From Trametopsis cervina (taxonomy: Eukaryota; Basidiomycota; Agaricomycetes; Polyporales; Irpicaceae), in the NCBI GenBank assembly GCA_022385755.1, contig MU278374.1, forward strand, positions 1 through 64,000: DNA of 64,000 nucleotides. Direction: 5' to 3'. The first letter of the stretch is position 1, and each line of letters begins with the position of its first letter. Position numbers and translations under genes: made by a program. A model generated the notes under the pieces. It was not told where the DNA came from, searched no databases, and was given only the letters and a program-made list of their open reading frames with translations. Of the stretch, positions 56,801 through 64,000 are shown piece after piece.

Positions 56801-57087
56801 CTGCGTAGTTGCGGTGGTGTCGAGTTGGCTATTGCTGTGACTGGCATTGATTGTAGCGCGAGCTGGGACGAGCTCGCCCGTACTCACCTTGATGCAGCCC
56901 ACGCATGGACATTGACTCTCCAAGTGTGCGCTGGGATTCCAGTGCTCCAACAGGCGATGAGATGCACATCAAAAGGACCAACAGATGGGATAAGACGTTT
57001 ATAAGCTACTCGGATACAATCAGTACAAGTGCGTAGTTGGGTTAAGTCATGGTCAGGCTGTTCTACTGTACAAGAGGCGGGGACTAA

Positions 57088-57564
57088 TCAGCGAGCGCCA
57101 AGCAAACGCTCCAGCTTCTCCTCGGCACGTCTCGCTCTTTCAGTGGCCTCCTCGGCCAGTTTCCTTTCCCTCTCAACCTGTCCTTTTAGCGTGCCAATGA
57201 GTTCGTCCTTGGTGGCGAGGTGTTCGTCCTTGGTGGCGAGGTGTGCAGCCGCGCTCTCTTCTGCTTTGTGGAGTTGGCTGGCCAGCTCTTTCACTCTGTC
57301 CTCCAGCCACAGCTTCTGCTCCGCTTGGAGCTGCGCCCTGATAGAGGCACCGTCGTCTATGACGGGGAGTTGGGGACTAGAGAGAGGGCTATGTTGTGCA
57401 GGAGATTCCATGTCGAAAGAGAGAGGCGAAGGGATGTGACTCAACCGTCTGCGGGGATATGAGCGTCGAGGCTGGTTATAAAAGAGGTGGGGACGGAGAG
57501 CCTCGACGCTTCGATAGGCCTGTCGCTCATGCGCAGCCTTACTAACCGGATGCCTGGTAGCCAT
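57088..57564 (-). CDS. Tandem family copy E
   Basis: 158 residues. Begins MATRHPVSKAAHERQAYRSV then EALRPHLFYNQPRRSYPRRR and LSHIPSPLSF. The cysteines of copies A and B are replaced (His-Pro instead of Cys-Pro), so the knuckle is lost. The coiled coil includes LATKDEH / LATKDEL, encoded by an exact 21-bp tandem duplication at 57201-57242, one heptad long. Ends ERARRAEEKLERLLGAR. Start ATG at 57564. CACGTG at 57673-57678 upstream. Function unknown. Confidence 0.6.
   Translation of the reverse strand: MATRHPVSKAAHERQAYRSVEALRPHLFYNQPRRSYPRRRLSHIPSPLSFDMESPAQHSPLSSPQLPVIDDGASIRAQLQAEQKLWLEDRVKELASQLHKAEESAAAHLATKDEHLATKDELIGTLKGQVERERKLAEEATERARRAEEKLERLLGAR
57201..57242. repeat. 21-bp exact tandem duplication in copy E
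   Basis: Two adjacent identical 21-base units (57201-57221 and 57222-57242), in frame, adding seven residues, the length of one coiled-coil heptad. Confidence 0.85.
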
Positions 57565-57672
57565 CGATAATCGCAAGGAAGTCAGGTTGTGGCTGGTGCG
57601 TGGTGGTAGTCAAACGCTGTCATACGGGCTCTGTACGCGGGCAACGTTTGAACTCGGTGGCAACATTGCGGT

Positions 57673-57678
57673 CACGTG
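57673..57678. promoter_or_regulatory. CACGTG box upstream of copy E
   Basis: 109-114 bp before the ATG of copy E, in TGCGGTCACGTGCGCGC. Confidence 0.5.
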
Positions 57679-57919
57679 CGCGCATTTCAGTGTTGCAACG
57701 GACAATGAGCTGAACATGTTGCATTGTTCAGTACACGCCGAAAAGACAGGACAACGGATGCGTTAAGACATTTAATGTGCTACAGATAAGTGCAGTGTGT
57801 CTATAGTCGGTTCAGGAGCCAGGCCAATGGATGCGACAAGCTACAGATAAGTACAATCTCGGGTCAGTCTCAGTACGTAAGTTGGGTCAGGTCGTGTTCT
57901 ACAAGAAGTGGGATGGGGA

Positions 57920-58696
57920 CTATTTGTGAGCACCCTGCAAACGGTCCAGCTCCGCCTGGGTACGTTTCCATCTTTCCTCGGCCTCCTCAGCCAACTTCCT
58001 TTCCCTCTGAGCCTGTTCTCTAAAAGCAGCAGCGAGGTCGTTCGCAGCGTCAAGTCGTGCAGCCGTGGCGGCCTGCAGTTGGGCAGCTTTATCTTTCTCC
58101 GAGAGCAACAGTTGGGCAGCTTTATCTTTCTCCGAGAGCAACAGCCGGTCCGCGTCAGCCCGCGATTGGGCAGCTTTATCTCGCTCCGAGACCAGCAGCA
58201 CGTTCGCAGCGGCAAGTTCCTTCTCCAGCGCTTCCACTTTGGCCTCTGCATTGTGCGCCCGCGTCTTGTAGTCCGATGTATCGCTACTCGTTGAAGAATC
58301 GGATGGAAAGTGCCCATCCAACGGGTCCGAGCGCTCACCGTAACGGATGGGGGAGGAATAGGGAAGGTAGCCCCTCGAGGGTACACGGGTCCTGGACGGT
58401 GTAGCGACTACGACAGGGTAAGCGTCGCTCAATTCCAGTCCTGACATGACCGAGTCTGTCGAGACGACTGAAGCACCATCGTCTTCGCCGTAGAGGGTGG
58501 GGCTGGAGGAGGGAAGAGGGCTGCTGAGTGGTGTAGTAGAGCTCATGCCGAAAGAAAGAGGCGAAGGGATGTGACTCAACCGTCTGCGGGGATATGAGCG
58601 TCGAGGCTGGTTATAAAAGAGGTGGGGACGAAGGGCCTCGACGCATCGAACGGTCCGTCGTTCATGCATAGCCTTGTTAACTGGATGCCTGTTCAT
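57920..58696 (-). CDS. Tandem family copy F, longest member
   Basis: 258 residues from ATG at 58696. Begins MNRHPVNKAMHERRTVRCV then EALRPHLFYNQPRRSYPRRR and LSHIPSPLSF, nearly the same as copy E. A long Ser/Thr/Pro linker (DGASVVSTDSVMSGLELSDA, then SSPIRYGERSDPLDGHFPSD) leads to a coiled coil containing LLLSEKDKAAQ twice in tandem (33-bp DNA units at 58081-58113 and 58114-58146) and a diverged third, LLVSERDKAAQ. Ends TQAELDRLQGAHK. Lacks the CPxCG knuckle. CACGTG lies 116-121 bp upstream at 58812-58817. Confidence 0.6.
   Translation of the reverse strand: MNRHPVNKAMHERRTVRCVEALRPHLFYNQPRRSYPRRRLSHIPSPLSFGMSSTTPLSSPLPSSSPTLYGEDDGASVVSTDSVMSGLELSDAYPVVVATPSRTRVPSRGYLPYSSPIRYGERSDPLDGHFPSDSSTSSDTSDYKTRAHNAEAKVEALEKELAAANVLLVSERDKAAQSRADADRLLLSEKDKAAQLLLSEKDKAAQLQAATAARLDAANDLAAAFREQAQRERKLAEEAEERWKRTQAELDRLQGAHK
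58081..58146. repeat. 33-bp tandem duplication in copy F
   Basis: Two adjacent 33-base units that differ only in the last two bases; each encodes 11 residues (LLLSEKDKAAQ), one hendecad. A third, more diverged unit lies near 58168-58199. Confidence 0.85.
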
Positions 58697-58811
58697 CGAT
58701 AATCGCAGGAAGCCAGCGGCTGCGACTGCTGCGTGTTCAAGGTGGTGGTCAGACCCTGTTAAGCGGACTCTGTACGTGGGCAATATTCGAACTCGGTGAC
58801 AACCTCGTGGT

Positions 58812-58817
58812 CACGTG
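58812..58817. promoter_or_regulatory. CACGTG box upstream of copy F
   Basis: In GTGGTCACGTGGGCGG, 116-121 bp before the ATG of copy F. Surrounding sequence (TGTACGTGGGCAA, ATTCGAACTCGGTG) matches upstream of copy E. Confidence 0.5.
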
Positions 58818-59976
58818 GGCGGATGCCAGTGCTGATCGGCGCGCCACACTAGTCCCACCCGGCCCCGGTCACACTTGAACCACCAGGACGACTTCGACAC
58901 ACCCCCTACGAACTGGGTCGTCCAAATCCGTAAACCGTGTGTTACTCATAGCCCACGGTGAGTCATTGTGCTCAGAAGTGGGTATATCTCTCCAAGTTGA
59001 CGGATAGACTAGAAGCAGTGGCCGTGCTACGGTGTCATATACGTTGAACTCAGCCAGGATCATTCCATCGCGGCGATCGGATAGAGCGTATGAACGTAGG
59101 TGAGACCCTTTCTACTTGCCTCGAGTACTGCTCGCCGTGATCTCAACAGATGGGGCTGGTATGTGCGCAGTCAAGAACGCGAGAGACGGCAGTGTTCTAC
59201 CCGACATCCTCGCCGAATCAGTCCCTGCAACGTCCATCGATATACAACCACCCCTCGCCACATATCGAAGGACCCTACAGACTGTTACCTGTCTGTAGGG
59301 TTCTGCTTTCCAAGGATGTCGCGATACAACGTTGCCCATACTCGTGTCAGCGTGCACTTTTCTGTGCACGGCGGAGCGCGATCTTTCTTCTGCCAAGCCT
59401 CCGTTCTAGAGTGCATTACCCGACATGAAGAAGTCTATCTGGCGAGAATGCCACTGGCATTCCCTCCGGGTAGACTTGTTCTGCTGGCGTTGTGGGCGTA
59501 TTATCATGCTGGTCACGCCACATGCAGCGGGTAGCTGATTAGCCCCGGACAGGGTGTATGCATCTTTGCTCATGAAGGTAATATGATTCCGAGCATTCAC
59601 ATCACATATCGGAACAGTCGGTATTGACGGGGATATAGATCGACGAATCGCCTTCACAAACTGATGCTACATGCACAGTGTGCCTCGTTTCCAATGTGGC
59701 TTGCAAATAGAGGTTCGTTCCACAAACTGTTCTTCGTGGACCCTAGATATCTGCATGATCTCCTACTTGCAGGAGCCAAGATTGAAACACAGCCGGGAAG
59801 GTGCAGCCTTCCCCACATAGCACTTCGCGCCCCAAAGTAACGGATTGGCGGACTCAGTTTCGCGGACAGTGCAAGAAGGACACCAGGACATAGGATATTA
59901 CATGGATTAGTACTACAAACACAGCGCTACATTTGTACAATGATAAACGGTGACTCCCAAGATATCTATGGTGTGC
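58818..59976. other. Interval between the cluster and the CsbD-like gene
   Basis: A minus-strand frame at 58869-59063 (LVYPSTWRDIPTSEHNDSPW, then AMSNTRFTDLDDPVRRGC) reads like part of an F-box-type protein gene but is isolated. A hairpin at 59272-59301 has 11-base arms (ACCCTACAGAC and GTCTGTAGGGT) around eight bases. No other gene seen. Confidence 0.4.
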
Positions 59977-60616
59977 TTAATCATGAGGAGCTCGAGCACG
60001 GCCAGCTGCAGCGTCCTTGCCGCCAGCCTCGCGCAGCTCGCCTTTCTCATGCATCTCCGGTTTGTGCATCATCTTGCCAGCGACCTAGCCATTGATAATG
60101 ATCAGTATATGAACAGGCTGTGCGTTTTTATATCGACCGACCTTCTGCGTCTTTCCGATGAGCTTGTCAGTTATCTTTGCTTTGCCCTCGGGCAAGTCGT
60201 CCCGGCCGTCGACAGCGACGCCACCTGTTTTGAGAACAACACAGTTGGAACGGCTCAAAAACTTTTTTATCATATGGCGTACCTGCTCCAGTGGGTTGCA
60301 CGTTCATAGGCCTGTCCTCCGTGAAGGCATCCGCCTTGTGACCGGCGTCTCGCTCATCGAGAGCCGAGGTGGGTAAAGCAGAGTCTGCGGCGTGCTGACC
60401 TCCGCCCATGACCACATGGTCATCGGTTCCTGCACCGAAACGTCTCTGGTTATTTCCGCCCCACATGCTCGAGTCGTTTGTGATCTCCGCAGAGTAGTCT
60501 GGACCCGCCGTGCGAATAGGGTCCGACGACTGGTGGGTGTGGTGCGCCGGCGGTGGCTGCGATGCGAGGACGGCGGAGGTATCCTGCTCGAAGTTGTTGT
60601 CAAAGTTGTTAGACAT
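59977..60616 (-). CDS. CsbD-like small hydrophilic protein
   Basis: Three exons on the minus strand. It starts MSNNFDNNFEQDTSAVLASQ, with a His/Gln/Ser-rich, probably disordered first half, then GGVAVDGRDDLPEGKAKITD, KLIGKTQKVAGKMMHKPEMH and EKGELREAGGKDAAAGRARA ending APHD. The segment DDLPEGKAKITDKLIGKTQK to HEKGELREAGG is the pattern of CsbD-like stress proteins common in mushrooms (short, Lys/Glu/Gly-rich, linked to stress in bacteria). Function in fungi is unproven. Introns begin GTACGC and GTCGGT. The start is the first ATG. Confidence 0.75.
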
Positions 60617-60813
60617 GGTGTGTGGTGTTTAAGGTTGATGGGTGTTCATGGAGAGAAATACTGAGGTATATATACCTCATTGTACCGTTAGGGGAGGAGG
60701 AGCGGATGGGGAGTCGAACTGTGTGTAGTGACGTCATGCGTACCACTTGCTCCCACAAACGTATACAGGCACCGAGATGCCGATGAGATGAGTATCACAA
60801 GGTAGCAGAACAT

Positions 60814-60911
60814 GCCCGCCTAGCTCAATCGGATAGAGCGTCAGACTTTTACGTTTGTGGCGGTTTCTGCACGTAATCTGAAGGCTGCGAGTTCGACCCT
60901 CGCGGTGGGCT
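60814..60911 (+). tRNA. tRNA-Lys(UUU) with a 24-nt intron
   Basis: Acceptor stem GCCCGCC pairs with GGTGGGC (60904-60910, one G-T pair). The D arm contains the A box TAGCTCAATCGG. The anticodon stem TCAGA (60841-60845) pairs with TCTGA (60877-60881). Spliced loop CTTTTAA gives anticodon TTT at 60848-60850. The intron is 60852-60875, one base after the anticodon as usual. The T arm GCGAG-TTCGACC-CTCGC supplies the B box. Confidence 0.9.
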
Positions 60912-61506
60912 AGTGATACCTTTTGGCTCTGCCAGGATAAATATCTCCTGCGCTCCTCGATTTCTCCGTGAAGCTCAAATGAGGCCCTCGGGTAACTCTC
61001 AGGACATCTCTCAGATACTTCTGTGTAGCAAGTAGCCCGAAGGCCCGACTATAAACAATGGTTGCCCGGGTGTGCTGCTGTCAGCTTCTGGGCGATGCTG
61101 AATCTAACTTGTATTTACGCAGTCTTTATTTATTCGCATCGCAACACCTCCAGGCAAGTAGTATCGGGGGCACCACCATACGTTGCACTGATAGAGAAGA
61201 AGCCACGATTCGAGATTGCACCAGTAACGCGTATCTGTATCTATGCTCTGCAAGGGTTCGCTAGTTCAGGCGTCGACATCTCCCTCAGCATCGTAGGCAC
61301 TGACAATAGACAGAAAACACTTCTAAGAGGCCATTCATCTGTCACGCAGCAATGCATCTACGGCGCAAAGTACCAAGAGCACTGGACAATGCTTTCTCGA
61401 ATTCACGCATTCAGATGTCCATATATATGTCCATAGGGTATATCCACAAACAACGCCAAGCGACTCCTCAGCGCGTGTGTACTACTTTTCGCCTCTCCGG
61501 GTCCGT
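60912..61506. other. Interval between the tRNA and the GH3 gene
   Basis: No gene recognised; the right part is the 3' flank of the GH3 gene. No T-run terminator stronger than CTTTTGG is obvious right after the tRNA (60918-60925). Confidence 0.4.
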
Positions 61507-64000
61507 TCAGACGGGGACAGTGCCCTGCAGCCTGAAGTCTCTGCTGCTCGCACCGACGGAGAACGTGATCTTGCCGATCGGTTTCGCCCACCCCTGGTGG
61601 ACGACGTCCCATATGCTCAGGTCGTACCGCGACAGCGTGATCGTCACCGTCTTCCTCTGTCCGCGGTGCAGGTAAACGTCCGTGAAGCCCTTCAGGACCG
61701 ACGGGGGCTCGCCGGCGGATGATGGATGATGGATGTAGAGCTGAGGGATCTGGAGAACCAAACAGTGTCAGAGCGTCTGTGTGTACCAGAACGAAAGGTG
61801 ACTCACCTCGCCACCGTCGACGCTGCCTGTGTTCTGAACATCGAATGTCACCTTCACAAGCGGCCTGTGCAGCCAGAGCGCGCTCGACGAGCCCTCAGCA
61901 ATGGGGGTTGCCTTGCCGGCTGCCCATGCGGCCTCTAGCGCCTTCGAGTCCGAATCGGGCTGCGGGATCGTGCTGGCGTGGAGGTTGAAATACTGGAAGG
62001 TCGTGTACGAGAGACCGAACCCAAACTCGAATCGAGGATCGATGTTGTTCTGCATACGATGAGTTATAATTCAGCCATCGACTGTTGCAGGGGCAAGCAC
62101 TTACCGCGTCGAACCACCTGTAGTCGATAAGCAAGCCCTCCGTGTACGGGATACTGAGGAACGTGTTCGATGCGCCGCCGAGGATGAGACCTGCGCCGTA
62201 GTCGCTCGCCTGCTTCGCGATAGTGTACGGAAGCCTTCCAGACGGGTTGACGTCGCCAAACAGGACATCGACGATCGAGTTGCCTGCCTCCTGGCCAGGG
62301 ACATTCGCCCAGATGACAGCCGTCACGTTCGGGTGTTCGATCCACGGCTCAATGATGGCAGGCCCGACGGAGTGCGCGACGACGACCGTGTTTTTGTTGT
62401 TGGCCGCCACGGCAGCGATCAGGTTGTCGGCGTTACCCCACAACGTCAAGTTTTTGCTACAAAGCCAATGAGTCTCAGCCAACACGGACAGGTCAAGCAG
62501 GCATCAACACGCACCGGTCGCCCTCATTGCCGTCGACGGTAATATACTGCTCTCCAGAGTCCGCGTTCACAAACACGATCGCGACGTCCTGCTGCGCCAC
62601 GGCCGACGCCGCACCGCGCAGATCCCAGTTGTTCAGCCACCAGCTCACGAGCGGGCGCTCGCTGCTCTTCTTTCCGCTGCGCGCACGACTCTGGATAGCC
62701 TCCAGCGGGTCGATTAAGTACGGGAATTGCGCTGTGCCGGAGCCCCAGCCCATCGCGAGCACGCCGTCGTCCCCACCGCGGTCGCTGAACCCGTTCGGGC
62801 CACGAAGCGCAGGGCCACCGTCGTTGCCTGTGCGACAGTGCGTAAGTCGCCCAGTATCGTAGACGAGAGTATAGAATGCAACTTACCAACAACGACAATA
62901 CTTCTGATACCACCCTGACCCAGCTTCAGCGGCAGCGCATTGTGTTCGTTGCGGAGGAGGACAGCTCCGGCGGCGCCGATCTCACGCACAACAGTGAAGT
63001 GGTCGTCCTGCACGTCTACGTGCTTGTTGTTGACCTGGTCCAGGAAGTTGAACGCGTTGAACGACACTGTTCAGGTCCGTATTTAGTCCTCAGCTACGCA
63101 TACCAAGGAGGTAATGAATATTGACGAACCTGCTGGGTACGGCCCGTCCTGCTTGAGGAGATACCAACCCGCCAGAATCCGGGTGGCCATATCGTCCAAA
63201 CGTGCCTGGGCGATCGTCCCGTTTGCGACAAAGTCAGTCAGGTTCTGGCCGAACCACGACGTGCCCGAGCTGAACGTGATGTCTCCCGGCATCGTCATCT
63301 AGATGAAAGCCAGACCACGCGTCAGATTGGCGTACACGTGTGCCAGATTACGCGTGTAATCGAAGGATACTCACGTCAAGCCCCACCGCGGCACTGATCG
63401 TCGAATGCTGTGCACTCCAGTCGGACATGACGTATCCCCTGAACCCGTACTCGCGCTTCAGTACGTCGTCCAGCATCTTATCATTTTCGCAGGCATAGGT
63501 ATCATTGATAAGGTCTGTTACGTGCCTTTAGTACAATCAGCGTAGAACAACTGAGAAATACTTACTGTAGCTGCACATGACACTGGCAACACCGGCCATG
63601 ACACTCCGCAAGAACGGGTGTGCGTAGATCTCGTGCTGAGTCCTATCATCGACGTTTGATGAGGCCTGGGTTCTTTTATGTTCCTGTTCGCTGGGAGATG
63701 ATAGCAAGTCAGTAAATGTAACGTCCTCGAGGGAAATCGTACGTACTTGTTGATGAAGTGCTTGGCGCATGCTTGCACACCACCTTGCTGGAGGCCCAAG
63801 ATCGTCTCATAAGCGCTTTCACCACTCAAGAAAGGGTCCGCGCCGAATCCTTCCCAGTTACGTCCACCTTGAGCCACTCGCCTGCGCACATTGTCAGCTG
63901 GAACGGCTCTACACACCGCGCATACATATCTCAACGTACCCCATGTTCATCATCGGTCCCAGCGCTACATTGACTCCCTTAGCCTTGTGCTCCAGACCCA
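61507..64000 (-). CDS. GH3 beta-glucosidase, truncated by the window edge
   Basis: Minus-strand, many-exon gene whose 5' end lies beyond base 64000. Visible parts in order: [65 protein letters not shown] (the Asp of VMSDW is the GH3 nucleophile), [60 protein letters not shown] (Glu of SGE fits the acid/base position), [40 protein letters not shown], and the C-terminal fibronectin-type III-like domain with [15 protein letters not shown] and [18 protein letters not shown] residues, ending [13 protein letters not shown]. The layout is that of secreted fungal Bgl/Cel3A enzymes, which release glucose from cellobiose. The signal peptide is outside the window. Confidence 0.88.

Overview
The window reads as one chromosome end of a filamentous basidiomycete (Agaricomycetes, probably a saprotrophic or wood-decay mushroom). 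Evidence: an uninterrupted telomere-type array at base 1, about two dozen short-exon genes with 50-60 bp introns, a 7TM protein of the DUF6533 type and F-box-like proteins typical of mushrooms, and secreted GH13 and GH3 glycosidases. The species cannot be named from the sequence alone.

Bases 1-5000 are subtelomeric and repeat-rich. They hold a 19-unit TAACC array, a perfect 27-bp inverted repeat touching it, a decayed Helitron Rep gene split by two solo LTRs of one family in opposite orientation (each with its own 5-bp target duplication), tandem repeats, a 42-base C tract and a GC-hairpin island. Bases 5000-11250 are gene-poor, with a small spliced hypothetical gene, three related degenerate exon blocks and one clear gene, ATG101.

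From 11.2 to 32.8 kb the gene order is: secreted phosphoesterase, a kinase-like relic, an F-box-like protein, a DUF6533 membrane protein, the divergent pair F1-ATPase inhibitor IF1 / ATP synthase subunit h, mitochondrial citrate carrier, uroporphyrinogen-III synthase, a PP6/Sit4-type phosphatase, an aldo-keto reductase, an APC permease and an MFS transporter. After a 3.4-kb gene-poor stretch come a TEA/ATTS transcription factor (36.2-37.7 kb), another gene-poor stretch, alpha-amylase, an RBR ubiquitin ligase, the 3'-5' exonuclease REX1 divergent from a JmjC protein, and a TDT-family (malate/sulfite type) transporter.

The most unusual part is 53.5-58.9 kb: six tandem copies, all on the minus strand, of a small gene family I do not recognise. 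The N-terminus carries a conserved core (EALRPHLFY followed by RRSYPRR-like residues), preceded in two copies by a CPxCG knuckle, and the C-terminus is a long charged coiled coil. The copies share upstream DNA with a CACGTG box about 63-121 bp before the start codon, and two contain in-frame duplications of exactly 7 or 11 residues. The window ends with a CsbD-like small protein, an intron-containing tRNA-Lys(UUU) and a GH3 beta-glucosidase that runs off the right edge.

Functional links visible here are mitochondrial energy (IF1, ATP14, citrate carrier, and heme synthesis through HEM4) and extracellular carbohydrate and phosphate acquisition (amylase, beta-glucosidase, phosphoesterase, permeases). 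Exon structures were derived by eye from GT-AG sites, reading frame and protein similarity known to me; no searches were run.
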